The notes: generated from the letters alone by a model not told the origin. A stretch of DNA of 17,093 bases from CAVWDI01 sp046259385 (GCA_046259385.1 JBJYWI010000239.1:1-17093); one strand, 5' to 3'. Shown: positions 1 through 8,632, counted from the stretch's first letter. Numbers and translations: made by a program.

Positions 1-2
1 AC

Positions 3-2462
3 GGCCGAATACATGCATTGTGGTTAGACGATGACAACAATCTATACCACAGCAGTGTCTTGACAGGTGGTTTCGCCAATTACGATAGTTGGACCTCTCG
101 AGAATTGATCAGTGATTCGGTATCTGCTTTTTCCAACGCGGTCGATAATGCGGGTTCAATTCACCTTTTGTATGTCGATAAATCAGATTTGGAAGGATCT
201 CCGGCAGGGATCTATTACCGACGCTGGAATGGAGGGGATCAAACTTGGTCAGAAGCCGTCGTGCTTTTTGAATCGGCATATTTCCGAGGCGCAAGAAAAG
301 AAAATCTGAACCTTCAAATCATGGTGGGAAAATCCCCTCTCGATGAATCAGGAATCTATGTCGTATTGGACAATCGGCCGCTCGAAGAGGTTGTATTATT
401 GCGCTCGGAAGATCGAGGTGCGTCATGGCAAGAAGCCATAATAGTAGACCAGCGTCAGTCAGAGGATTCCATGTCTTCTGTTGGACCGTCTAATATAAAA
501 GTGATTTCGAATGGTGAGCAACTTCACATGACCTGGTTTGCGGGCCACAATTCAAATTGCCAACTATATCACAGATGGTCAGACGATGGAGGCCAAACCT
601 GGCAGCCGACTTCTCAATTGGAAAAAGATTTTGATGATTGTCCCACAGAATATTGGTTGTTTACCGGGGCGAACAATCTACTCTATCTTCTTGCTTCGAC
701 AAATGATGGCAATCATTACTTGCAGGCTTGGAATGGTGAGGAATGGAGTACGGGAGTATACCAACCGCTCCTTTCAAGTTTTAAAGATCCAATTACACTT
801 CGCAATATACTCTTGAATTGTCACCGTTTTGTTTTGGACCAGGAAAATAATATGGTTTCTGTAGGGTGTGGGTCCGGCTCAGAAAATGAAGATATCTGGT
901 TATTAAAGCTTAGCCTTGGTGATGAAGAAGAATGGTTTCCTGCAGAACAAAAAACGTGGAGTGATCCATCCTCTTTCATAACTTCTGAAAATCGATTATT
1001 AGAACCGATCATTTTTTCTGGTAATGATAATTTACTACACACGTTTTGGATTTCTTCGGGAAATGAAGACGAATCAGAGTCAAACGCCGAGATTTATTAT
1101 TCATCCTGGAATGGGAAAGAATGGTCGCCTGAAGTGCCCTTGATACATCTAAACTCAAGCCAAGCGGACAAACTTAATGGAATATATGACCCGGATGTAG
1201 GGCTTTTCTTGTTGTGGCGTGACCCGGAGACAAATGTTTACTATTACAGCTCTGTGAAGAGTGAAGACATTCTCCTTCCTGCTGAATGGTCTACTCCTGC
1301 AGTGTTCCCGAAATTAAACCCAGATGCGTTATTCAGTTCACCAGAACCTTTTTTTGATGAAACCGGAACCTTAAATCTTGTCTATGCGGTTCCACTCAAT
1401 GAAGACCGTGGCATTTATCTTATGCGAGCGGGAGAAGATCACCAGACTTGGTCAAAGCAAATTCCAATTGTCGATGCGGTGAAAGAGAGTTGGGCTATGG
1501 TGGACAATCCGGCTGTAGCACAGACGGGAAATGGAGATATTCACGTAATTTTTTCGGTTTATTCTCTTCAACCGGAACCTGTTGCTGAGGCACTTTACTA
1601 CATGCGTTCAGAAGATGGTGGATTAACCTGGAACGATGCAAAGTTGATTTATAAAGGTGATATTATTTGGAGCAAGATTGTTGGGATTGGACCGCAGACA
1701 GTCTTAATCAATTGGCAGGAAGAAGATAGCGGCCAATTTTTGGCGTGGTCGCAGCAATCTACCAATAACGGAAATGAATGGGATAGGCCAGACCTTTTAT
1801 TGGAACGGTCAACTGATGCCTATTTATTAGATTTATTTTATGAGTCGACTGAATATCCTTACTTGGTGAAATTGCAAAAGAGTTTGGATGGGGGATTGAC
1901 GCTTCAAGAGCGTGTTTGGCTAAATAATGAATGGCAAGGCATAGAAGCGAATTCCCTCGACGTAAATTTAGAAAATAAAAATCTCCTAAGCCTATCAGCT
2001 GGAATGACACAAGATGATCAATTGGTGGTGGTTTTTAACACTGAAACAAATTCGCGCGATGAGAGCTTAACAGGCAGTGAGTTAACTGGTGTAACCGAAT
2101 CAGTTGACCAGCAGTCCGAATTCACTTCACTGAATAATGCTTTTACTACAAACAATATTTTTTTCATAGATCGTTCAACGGATTTACCTAAACAAATTAC
2201 CTCGAAAGAGGAAGTAGCTGAGATTTATCAAGAGCCTGAGTCTGTTCCTGTACCAACAATTTTGGCTAGTCCTACTCCAGAAAATAGCGGTCAAGAAAAT
2301 CTAGTTAATGCGATAGGTGAAGAAAATACAAATCATAATGATAATGTGAATAATGAACTTACCTCAGATGTAAATAAAGTGATATTTGGTTTAGCTCCAG
2401 TAGTCTTGATTGTGTTTATTGTTTTTGTAATTGGTTTGGTTAAGGCTTTTCCCAAGCAATGA
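3..2462 (+). CDS. Asp-box (BNR/sialidase-like) repeat protein with C-terminal membrane anchor, 5' partial
   Basis: The reading frame is open to the left window edge. The codons before the TTG at 18 read G-R-I-H-A and continue into a beta-propeller strand pattern (IHALWLDDDNNLYHSS), so the true start lies outside the window and the TTG is not a start. Asp boxes (S-x-D-x-G-x-T/S-W) are visible at 405-428, 579-602 and 1608-1631, with a degenerate copy at 1758-1781 where Asn replaces Asp. Between them recur strand patterns of the 'IYYSSWNGKEWS' type. After the propeller region a Ser/Thr/Pro/Glu/Asn-rich linker (about 2100-2375) leads to one hydrophobic helix (about 2379-2441) and a short Lys-containing tail. 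This suggests an extracytoplasmic protein held by a C-terminal anchor; there is no LPXTG motif. Asp boxes mark the fold, not activity: sialidase catalytic residues are not identifiable here and the N-terminus is missing. The next gene, 82 bases downstream, has the same architecture. Confidence 0.85.
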   Translation, partial: GRIHALWLDDDNNLYHSSVLTGGFANYDSWTSRELISDSVSAFSNAVDNAGSIHLLYVDKSDLEGSPAGIYYRRWNGGDQTWSEAVVLFESAYFRGARKENLNLQIMVGKSPLDESGIYVVLDNRPLEEVVLLRSEDRGASWQEAIIVDQRQSEDSMSSVGPSNIKVISNGEQLHMTWFAGHNSNCQLYHRWSDDGGQTWQPTSQLEKDFDDCPTEYWLFTGANNLLYLLASTNDGNHYLQAWNGEEWSTGVYQPLLSSFKDPITLRNILLNCHRFVLDQENNMVSVGCGSGSENEDIWLLKLSLGDEEEWFPAEQKTWSDPSSFITSENRLLEPIIFSGNDNLLHTFWISSGNEDESESNAEIYYSSWNGKEWSPEVPLIHLNSSQADKLNGIYDPDVGLFLLWRDPETNVYYYSSVKSEDILLPAEWSTPAVFPKLNPDALFSSPEPFFDETGTLNLVYAVPLNEDRGIYLMRAGEDHQTWSKQIPIVDAVKESWAMVDNPAVAQTGNGDIHVIFSVYSLQPEPVAEALYYMRSEDGGLTWNDAKLIYKGDIIWSKIVGIGPQTVLINWQEEDSGQFLAWSQQSTNNGNEWDRPDLLLERSTDAYLLDLFYESTEYPYLVKLQKSLDGGLTLQERVWLNNEWQGIEANSLDVNLENKNLLSLSAGMTQDDQLVVVFNTETNSRDESLTGSELTGVTESVDQQSEFTSLNNAFTTNNIFFIDRSTDLPKQITSKEEVAEIYQEPESVPVPTILASPTPENSGQENLVNAIGEENTNHNDNVNNELTSDVNKVIFGLAPVVLIVFIVFVIGLVKAFPKQ

Positions 2463-2466
2463 GAGA

Positions 2467-2488
2467 AAGAAGGACGATTTTCCTTCTT
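2467..2488 (+). terminator. Weak hairpin between the two Asp-box genes
   Basis: Arms AAGAAGGA (2467-2474) and TCCTTCTT (2481-2488) are perfectly complementary over 8 bp around a 6-base loop, starting 5 bases after the stop codon at 2460-2462. The stem is AT-rich and is followed by AAACAAG, not a T-run, so it is not a canonical intrinsic terminator. It could attenuate transcription, stabilise the mRNA end, or be chance. Confidence 0.2.
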
Positions 2489-2544
2489 AAACAAGTGTTA
2501 AAAGTGGGCTGTAAGAAAGGGCAACCCGGTTTTTAAAGAATAAG

Positions 2545-4077
2545 ATGGAACGGAAGTATTTATACTTTTTTATATTGGTCATAATTATGATCGGAGCTTG
2601 TGTGATTGTGTCTCCTCAACCTGCCGAGGCGCAAGAAACCAATCCGAAGTGGAGCAAACAGCAAAGAATTTATGACCATTATTTTGATTCATATGCACCG
2701 ATTTTGATCGCAGATCAAAACAAGACAGTACATGCCTTTCATTATACTGATCTGATAGATGATAGTTCGACAGATGAAGGTGCAATTTCAGCGATATATT
2801 ATCGGCAGTGGCGAGCTGATACGGGATGGTCGCTGCCGGTAGATATTATTTTACCTAGCGCGGATGATCTCGAATTGATATTACATGGGGTTACGCTTGA
2901 TAATAAAGGATATTTCCATCTAATTTATTCATCGGGATCAATGTGGAATTCAAATATATATTATTCTTCGGCATATGCTAGGGATGCTGATCGTGCTTCA
3001 GCCTGGTCCAAACCAATCATTATAGGAGAGAAAACAGGACAGGTCTCAAGAGCAGCTTTGGCGGGTGATGGGAATAACAACCTGGTTGTGGTCTACAGCG
3101 CACAAATAGAAGGTCCCGGATTATACAGTATTTACTCCTCAGACTCAGGGAATAGTTGGTCAGACCCAGAAATTGTCCAAGTTGAATACCGGCAAGGATT
3201 TACTCCATTATTCATCAGTATGATTGATGATGGTCAAGGAAATACCCACGCTGTATGGAGTGTTTATAACTCTGACATAATAAGGGCTGAAGAAGTCTAT
3301 TATGCCCGAATGAATAATCATGATAAGAGCTGGAGTGACCCTGTCTTATTAGCGAAAAGGGATGACCAAGATTATGAAGCAGATTATCCCTCTATCGTTA
3401 GTTACAACAATGAATTGATCGTGATGTATATGGACGGTAGTCCTCCTACTAGGTGGATGCGGCGATCTGCTGACGGTGGGCAAACCTGGACTGATCCGGT
3501 TAGACCTTTTCAGTTAATTGGCGAAAACGGAGCAATTGCTTTTGTTATCGATAGCAATAATGTATTACATGCCCTGATGGGAAATCGAACGCCCGAAAAC
3601 ATCCACGGCATGTGGCATTCGGTTTGGCAAGGAGATCGTTGGGGCCCTATAGAGGCTATTGTCTCAGGCCCTCAGACCCCTTATTTTGATCCTACAGAAC
3701 CGAGGGCCATTATTAGTCAGGGAAATGTTTTATTAGCAGTCTGGTCCAAAGATACAACTGAAGGTCCACGAAATGGCGCTTGGTTCTCTTATACCACCTT
3801 GAATTCACCAGAGACCCCAATCGTACCAATACCGGATCAGGATGAAGTAAAACAGGAACCATCATTAACTCCTTCGACAGAACCTGATACGATCGCTTCC
3901 GATCCCTCAGTAGAACATTTGCAAATAGATAATCCTCAACAAGAAGTAAGCACTACCTTACCGCAACCGGATACCCAAGTGAACCCAATGCTGTCTATTT
4001 TCTATAGCCTTGGATTAGTATTTGTATTAGTGGTTGTCGTTTTTGTGCTCAAAAATTTTCTAGCCTCTTTAAACTAA
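2545..4077 (+). CDS. Secreted Asp-box (BNR) repeat protein with C-terminal membrane anchor
   Basis: This 510-residue protein starts with a clear signal peptide: a charged MERK, a hydrophobic core at about residues 5-23, and a likely cleavage site after A-E-A at residue 29. The mature part repeats beta-propeller strand patterns ('IYYRQW', 'NIYYSS', 'VYYARM'). It has Asp boxes at 3136-3159 (SSDSGNSW) and 3466-3489 (SADGGQTW), plus weaker W-S-D-P turns. Residues about 425-480 form a Pro/Thr/Glu/Gln-rich linker, and residues about 484-502 form one transmembrane helix before a short tail. The expected topology is type I: propeller outside, tail inside. It looks like a shorter paralogue of the preceding gene. 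The permease gene starts 12 bases after its stop codon, so co-transcription with the exporter is likely. The ATG at 2545 is chosen because it directly precedes the signal peptide; upstream AAAGAA is only a weak ribosome site. Function unknown: glycan binding or hydrolysis are possibilities, and no catalytic residues can be assigned. Confidence 0.88.
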   Translation: MERKYLYFFILVIIMIGACVIVSPQPAEAQETNPKWSKQQRIYDHYFDSYAPILIADQNKTVHAFHYTDLIDDSSTDEGAISAIYYRQWRADTGWSLPVDIILPSADDLELILHGVTLDNKGYFHLIYSSGSMWNSNIYYSSAYARDADRASAWSKPIIIGEKTGQVSRAALAGDGNNNLVVVYSAQIEGPGLYSIYSSDSGNSWSDPEIVQVEYRQGFTPLFISMIDDGQGNTHAVWSVYNSDIIRAEEVYYARMNNHDKSWSDPVLLAKRDDQDYEADYPSIVSYNNELIVMYMDGSPPTRWMRRSADGGQTWTDPVRPFQLIGENGAIAFVIDSNNVLHALMGNRTPENIHGMWHSVWQGDRWGPIEAIVSGPQTPYFDPTEPRAIISQGNVLLAVWSKDTTEGPRNGAWFSYTTLNSPETPIVPIPDQDEVKQEPSLTPSTEPDTIASDPSVEHLQIDNPQQEVSTTLPQPDTQVNPMLSIFYSLGLVFVLVVVVFVLKNFLASLN

Positions 4078-4089
4078 TGGGAAAATTGT

Positions 4090-4869
4090 ATGCAATCTAT
4101 CAATGAAGTTATTACTTATCGAGAGCTTATTTCCTCCTGGACTTGGCGAGCTGTTCGTGCACGATACAAACAGTCGGTTTTAGGGGGGGTATGGGCAATA
4201 ATTCAACCGGTATCACAAGCGGTCATTTTTACCATTATCTTCACACTATTTATTCCAGTCGATACTGGTAATGTTCCTTATATTGTTTTTTCCTATACTG
4301 CAATGGTACCCTGGATATTATTCTCATCCTCAATCGCTGACATGGTGGATTCCCTTGTGTCGAATATGAACCTCGTTAGCAAAATCTACTTTCCACGTGA
4401 GATTTTACCTTTAGCAGCTTTATTGGCTCGGCTGGTCGATTTTGGGATCGGTTATGCTTTGCTCTTTTTATTAATAATTATTTATCGCGTTGATATATTC
4501 TTGTTGGGATGGTTATTTCTACCGTTTGTCTTACTAATCCAATTAGCACTTTGTTTTGGTCTCGGTCTTTTGGGTGGAGCTTTGAATGTTTTTTATCGTG
4601 ACATTCGCCATGTGGTAATTCTAGCTATCCAAATTTTGTTTTATTTGACACCTATAATTTATCCAGTGACCTCGGTGCCTGAAGCAATACGACCTTACTA
4701 TTATCTAAATCCAATGGTGGGAGTTATTGAATCCTATCGGGCAATCTTATTATATCAGAGCCTGCCTGGCCCATACCTTTGGGTATCTGGATTTGTTGCG
4801 GTTTTGGTTTTGTTGTTTGGTTATTGGTTTTTTAAAAAAGTGGAATTTCAATTTGCAGACAGGATTTAA
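4090..4869 (+). CDS. wzm: ABC transporter permease, polysaccharide export (Wzm family)
   Basis: This 259-residue membrane protein matches the ABC-2 permease family that exports O-antigen, teichoic acid or capsule glycans. An N-terminal amphipathic stretch (residues about 10-35, including R-A-R-Y-K-Q-S-V-L-G) leads to about six hydrophobic helices, roughly 36-56, 68-88, 112-132, 140-162, 174-192 and 230-248. Family hallmarks are K-I-Y-F-P-R-E at 98-104, N-V-F-Y-R-D at 166-171, the T-P-I-I-Y-P segment at 187-192, and L-N-P-M-x-G-V-I-E-x-Y-R at 206-217. The length is normal for the family. It should form a dimeric channel that pairs with the ATPase encoded 7 bases downstream and moves lipid-linked glycan across the cytoplasmic membrane. 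The substrate cannot be read from the sequence. The symbol is given by family; TagG/RfbA-type naming would also fit. Confidence 0.92.
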   Translation: MQSINEVITYRELISSWTWRAVRARYKQSVLGGVWAIIQPVSQAVIFTIIFTLFIPVDTGNVPYIVFSYTAMVPWILFSSSIADMVDSLVSNMNLVSKIYFPREILPLAALLARLVDFGIGYALLFLLIIIYRVDIFLLGWLFLPFVLLIQLALCFGLGLLGGALNVFYRDIRHVVILAIQILFYLTPIIYPVTSVPEAIRPYYYLNPMVGVIESYRAILLYQSLPGPYLWVSGFVAVLVLLFGYWFFKKVEFQFADRI

Positions 4870-4876
4870 GGTATAA

Positions 4877-6151
4877 ATGACTTCTTCAATCATTGTTAGT
4901 CGGGTTTCTAAACAATACCAGATGGGTACAGGACTCATGAGTTTCCGTGATCTCGTGAATCGTAACGGTATGTCAAAAGTTGAGAAATATCATTGGGCTT
5001 TAAAGGATGTTAGTTTTGAACTTAACTCTGGTGAGTCATTAGGCATTATCGGGCCAAATGGTGCGGGGAAGACTACAATTTTGAAAATATTGTCCCGCGT
5101 TACTAAACAAACTAGTGGTGAAGTGAAAATGAATGGACGATTCTCCGCCCTTATTGAGTTGGGTGCGGGGTTTCACCCTGATATGACAGGAAGGGAAAAT
5201 ATTTTCCTAAATGGAACAATCTTAGGCATGAAGAGGTCTGAAATTAAAGCCCGCTTTGATCAGATTGTTGAATTTTCTGGGATCGAAGATTTTTTAGAGA
5301 CGCCAGTGAAACGATACTCATCTGGTATGTATGCTCGTCTAGGATTCTCAATTGCTGCCCATCTTGATCCAGACATCTTGCTTGTTGATGAAGTGTTAGC
5401 TGTTGGCGATATGGGTTTCCGGGCAAAGTGTTACCAACGGATGCAAAAGCTGATTCAGGCCGGTACAACATTAATCTTTGTCTCTCATGATTTTGATGCT
5501 GTCCAGAGAGTCTGTGAGCGCTGTCTGGTACTAAATCGAGGTCAGGTTGCTTTTGATGGAACAGCGGGAGATGCTGTTGCTCAATTCTCCAATATACTTC
5601 GACGAACCGCCGATCGCGCCAATAATTCTTCAAATGGGTTAGGTGAGGGTCTTTCTTTGTCAATTATGACACAGGAAGCGGTTATCGAAGAAGTAAAAAT
5701 GTTAGATGCTAATGGGGAACCCTCCCTAAGTTTCGAATCAGACAGTCTTATGCGAATTCGGGTAAGGGTAAGGTTTAATACTGATGTGACTTCTCCTGAA
5801 TTTGCCTGCACAATAAGGCTCCCAAACGGGGAAACGGTTTATGACTATTTTACCCACTGGGCAAAACAAGAGACGCCTGATTTTGCAGCGGGAAGTGTGG
5901 CAATCATCGAGTTCCCAATGAGGCTAAGTTTAGTTAAAGGGGTATATCATTTGGGGATAAATGTTGCTGCAAATGATTTGTCCCGTTATTTCGATCGAAA
6001 TGATCGCATGGTTGACTTTGTTGTATCTGATACCAGTGAGGCGCAAGGGATTGCCAACCTTAAAGGAAGTTTTCGAGTTCTAAAAGTAGAAAGCGAAAAG
6101 GAATTTGAAAACGACACCTTTTTACTGTCCGATAATGAAATGATCAATTAA
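4877..6151 (+). CDS. wzt: ABC transporter ATP-binding protein with C-terminal glycan-binding domain (Wzt family)
   Basis: This 424-residue ATPase drives the adjacent Wzm-type permease. Residues 1-240 are the nucleotide-binding domain: Walker A G-P-N-G-A-G-K-T at 59-66, the Wzt/TagH-typical segment A-L-I-E-L-G-A-G-F-H-P-D at 91-102, signature Y-S-S-G-M-Y-A-R-L at 147-155, Walker B I-L-L-V-D-E at 167-172, and the switch His in F-V-S-H-D at about 204. After a polar hinge, residues about 265-400 form a beta-rich domain with the character of the Wzt C-terminal domain, which in characterised homologues (E. coli O8/O9a) recognises the non-reducing end of the finished glycan before export. The gene starts 7 bases after the permease stop, with AAGG at 4868-4871 as a plausible ribosome site overlapping that stop. 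All catalytic motifs look intact. The C-terminal domain suggests a substrate-selective exporter, but the ligand is unknown. Confidence 0.93.
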   Translation: MTSSIIVSRVSKQYQMGTGLMSFRDLVNRNGMSKVEKYHWALKDVSFELNSGESLGIIGPNGAGKTTILKILSRVTKQTSGEVKMNGRFSALIELGAGFHPDMTGRENIFLNGTILGMKRSEIKARFDQIVEFSGIEDFLETPVKRYSSGMYARLGFSIAAHLDPDILLVDEVLAVGDMGFRAKCYQRMQKLIQAGTTLIFVSHDFDAVQRVCERCLVLNRGQVAFDGTAGDAVAQFSNILRRTADRANNSSNGLGEGLSLSIMTQEAVIEEVKMLDANGEPSLSFESDSLMRIRVRVRFNTDVTSPEFACTIRLPNGETVYDYFTHWAKQETPDFAAGSVAIIEFPMRLSLVKGVYHLGINVAANDLSRYFDRNDRMVDFVVSDTSEAQGIANLKGSFRVLKVESEKEFENDTFLLSDNEMIN

Positions 6152-6273
6152 CAAAGAAAGACCAATCAGATGAAAGGACTCTTGACCACTCGCTTTCCGG
6201 AAAGGCGCAATAAGCATATTCGGAAACTACCTATCAGTTTTGTTATTTTAAATTCTTTCCTGCAAGACTCATT

Positions 6274-7407
6274 ATGGCGATTGTTAGTGTAATTATACCA
6301 ACCTATAATCATGCCGATTACCTTGGATTCGCTGTTCAAAGTGTGCTTGATCAGACCTTTTCAGATTTCGAAATCATCGTAGTCGATGATGGCTCCACTG
6401 ATCATACCGGGACGGTACTGGGAAATTTTGATGATCCAAGATTGACTGTCATCCGTCAATCCAATGCGGGACTCTTGGCAGCACGAAATCGAGGTGTGAG
6501 TGAAAGTTCTGGGCCATTCGTGACTTTTCTTGATGCAGATGACCTCTTCTTACCGCAAAAGCTGGCAGTTCTTCATTTGCACTTGCAGAATAATCCCCAG
6601 ACGGGATTTGCTGCCGGACTGGTCAGATATGTTAACCAATCGGGGGAGATTTTAAGTGTTGAGGAGAGCCCACCAGGTAGTCTGGATGTAAAAAGCCTTT
6701 TGTTCAAAAATCCCGTGCATGTTTCTGCAATCATGGTCCGACGCGAATGGTTGGATCTGGTCGGTGGATTCAAGAATGAGAGAATATATGACGCCTGTGG
6801 TGACTGGGATTTGTGGCTAAAACTATCATATGCTGGATGTAAAATGGACTGGGTTGAGCAGGTGGTTACCAGCTATCGTATTGTTCCTGATCAAATGTCT
6901 CAGAACCCTCTTGGTATGCGTGAGTCGCAGCTTGCAGTACTTAACAATTTCTTCGCACAACCCAACCTGGCTCCGGATATGAACGCATTACAAAATGAGG
7001 CGCTTTCTTCTTCACTATTAAATATTGCGGCAAGAGCTTATTATGCAGGCGACTACGCCACAGGAAATAATGATCTTGCCCAAGCTATTAATCTCAACCC
7101 AAACCTTACTGCTAATCATTATGAGCGACTATACTATTCATTGATAGGGTGGGCACGGGCACCTTATCCATTAGATTCAGAGACCTATTTGAACCGGATT
7201 TACCTGAATTTGTCAGATGATCTGAAGGAATTACGTCCCGTACTTCGGAAGGCTATGGCGGAAGTTGCGTTGTGGGCTCTAAATGAATCTTCGACCGGTA
7301 TGGGAATGGATAAGAAAAGCGTATTGTTGAGGGCTATAAAAAACGATCGTTCTTTGCTATTAAACCGTAGCGTCTTACGAATGCTGTATGATGCTTTTAT
7401 CATTTAA
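6274..7407 (+). CDS. Glycosyltransferase family 2 with helical C-terminal extension
   Basis: This 377-residue protein has a complete GT-A fold catalytic domain. It begins with the GT2 signature V-S-V-I-I-P-T-Y-N-H (residues 4-13), has I-V-V-D-D-G-S-T-D (35-43) for nucleotide binding, N-A-G-L-L-A-A-R-N-R-G (64-74), the metal-binding D-A-D-D (87-90), and a G-D-W-D-L-W-L segment (176-182) as the likely acceptor or catalytic-base region. Residues about 240-377 lie beyond the catalytic domain and look helical, with one TPR-like stretch (AARAYYAGDY...LAQAINLNPNL). The GT2 gene at 11150 has a comparable extension. It should transfer a sugar from a nucleotide-sugar to the growing glycan at the cytoplasmic face; donor and acceptor are not predictable. 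The ATG at 6274 starts right before the conserved first strand; no clear Shine-Dalgarno is seen. A 122-base spacer separates it from the ATPase gene. Confidence 0.9.
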   Translation: MAIVSVIIPTYNHADYLGFAVQSVLDQTFSDFEIIVVDDGSTDHTGTVLGNFDDPRLTVIRQSNAGLLAARNRGVSESSGPFVTFLDADDLFLPQKLAVLHLHLQNNPQTGFAAGLVRYVNQSGEILSVEESPPGSLDVKSLLFKNPVHVSAIMVRREWLDLVGGFKNERIYDACGDWDLWLKLSYAGCKMDWVEQVVTSYRIVPDQMSQNPLGMRESQLAVLNNFFAQPNLAPDMNALQNEALSSSLLNIAARAYYAGDYATGNNDLAQAINLNPNLTANHYERLYYSLIGWARAPYPLDSETYLNRIYLNLSDDLKELRPVLRKAMAEVALWALNESSTGMGMDKKSVLLRAIKNDRSLLLNRSVLRMLYDAFII

Positions 7408-7635
7408 GCCATATTGGTCAAGTAAGCTGCTGAAAATTAAGAATTTACACAAACACCATTCCTTCTGTTAACTGCCTAACTACCGTAATGGTAAGTTTCC
7501 AACCAATTATTCCATATATTTGATCGATTTTGCTAAGTTACATTAAGGTGTCACTATTATTTATTGTGTCTAGCATATGATCATTACGATTTGATTGAAT
7601 TGAACAATTATAGTCGGCCGGAAGTATAAATAGAA

Positions 7636-8622
7636 ATGTCGATAAACCTTAAGAACCTGATTCGAGGTTCGCTCAGGCGAACTCACGCTCCCATTATCTA
7701 CAAACAGCCATCAGCACTCATACTCATGTATCATCGGATATCTGATGAGGCACCCGAACCCAACTGGCTTGCTGTATCACCGGGAAACTTTCAATTACAT
7801 CTAGATTACATCAACAAAAACCTAAACCCTATCTCGCTTTTGGACTTGGTGGAAGCAACCCAAGCCGGAAAAATACCTCCGAACTCGGTAACTATAACCT
7901 TTGATGACGGTTATCGTGATAACTACGCCACGGCCTTACCTCTTTTAGAGGAATCAGGAATTCCAGCTACTATTTTTGTAACTAGCGGTGCTATAGACAG
8001 AGATAAAGAATTTTGGTGGGATGAAATTTCCCCATCGATAGTAGAAATGGAGAATTTCCCAGAAACACTAAAATTGGTGATCAAAGGGCAAACCTTTAGG
8101 TGGAAAACAGCTACTTATCCACAACGTCAAAAACTATATTCTGATTTGAAGGGATTGCTCAAACCTCTCCGTGAGGCAGAGATTCTTTCTGTTTTGGACA
8201 AGCTCGATGAATGGTCTGGGGCCAGTCAGATTCGAACCATGCGCCCAACATATCGTACTATGACGAAAGAGGAGTTGATAGAACTATCTCGCAGTGAATT
8301 TATTGAGATAGGTGCTCATACGATCACCCATCCAGCCTTAAATACTTTGATGCGTGAAGAACAGCTAACAGAAATCAAAATGAGCCGACAGGCACTTGAA
8401 TCTATTATTGGTCAACCTGTTTGTACTTTCGCTTATCCTTTCGGATATTTCAGTGAAGAGACAATGGAGCTGGTTCGATCTTTAGGTTTTAAAGCTGCTT
8501 TAACAACCGAAACGGGCGTTATTAGGGCTTACGATGATTTGTTCCGACTTAATCGATGTGCGGTTAATGATTATGGTGTTGATATTTTTGCAATGAAAAT
8601 CACAGAGTGGTTTGGAAGATAA
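7636..8622 (+). CDS. Polysaccharide deacetylase, NodB-homology (CE4-like)
   Basis: This 328-residue protein shows the metal-dependent deacetylase motifs in order: an N-terminal strand L-M-Y-H-R (30-34), motif 1 T-F-D-D-G-Y (88-93) with the catalytic-base and metal-binding Asp pair, motif 2 H-T-I-T-H (228-232) supplying the two metal-ligand His, and motif 3 A-Y-P-F-G (266-270). Motifs 1 and 2 are separated by an insertion of about 100 residues (about 120-215). There is no obvious signal peptide or membrane helix, so cytoplasmic action is likely, for example on a lipid-linked N-acetylhexosamine intermediate. This differs from secreted peptidoglycan or chitin deacetylases. The gene is set apart by the two longest spacers in the window, 228 bases before and 192 after, so it may have its own promoter. 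GGAAG at 7619-7623 is a possible but distant ribosome site. The substrate is unknown. Confidence 0.88.
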   Translation: MSINLKNLIRGSLRRTHAPIIYKQPSALILMYHRISDEAPEPNWLAVSPGNFQLHLDYINKNLNPISLLDLVEATQAGKIPPNSVTITFDDGYRDNYATALPLLEESGIPATIFVTSGAIDRDKEFWWDEISPSIVEMENFPETLKLVIKGQTFRWKTATYPQRQKLYSDLKGLLKPLREAEILSVLDKLDEWSGASQIRTMRPTYRTMTKEELIELSRSEFIEIGAHTITHPALNTLMREEQLTEIKMSRQALESIIGQPVCTFAYPFGYFSEETMELVRSLGFKAALTTETGVIRAYDDLFRLNRCAVNDYGVDIFAMKITEWFGR

Positions 8623-8632
8623 AGATAGGATA

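Noticed and set aside
18..20. TTG as a start for the first gene
   Set aside because: The frame is open upstream to the window edge and the encoded residues continue a beta-propeller strand pattern, so the gene is simply truncated.
3..2462. Calling the first protein an active sialidase
   Set aside because: Asp boxes are structural and occur in many non-sialidase proteins; no catalytic residues could be identified and the N-terminus is missing.
5244..5663. 139-codon reading frame on the minus strand
   Set aside because: It lies fully inside the Wzt ATPase gene, whose motifs are all intact; the reverse translation is Gln/His-rich without any domain pattern.
6193..6204. Perfect 12-base palindrome CTTTCCGGAAAG in the spacer before the first GT2 gene
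   Set aside because: A few perfect 12-base palindromes are expected by chance in 17 kb, and no partner site or promoter context is seen.
6170..6292. Small reading frame of about 39 codons between the ATPase gene and the GT2 gene
   Set aside because: It has no recognisable motif, overlaps the GT2 start in another frame, and is short enough to occur by chance.
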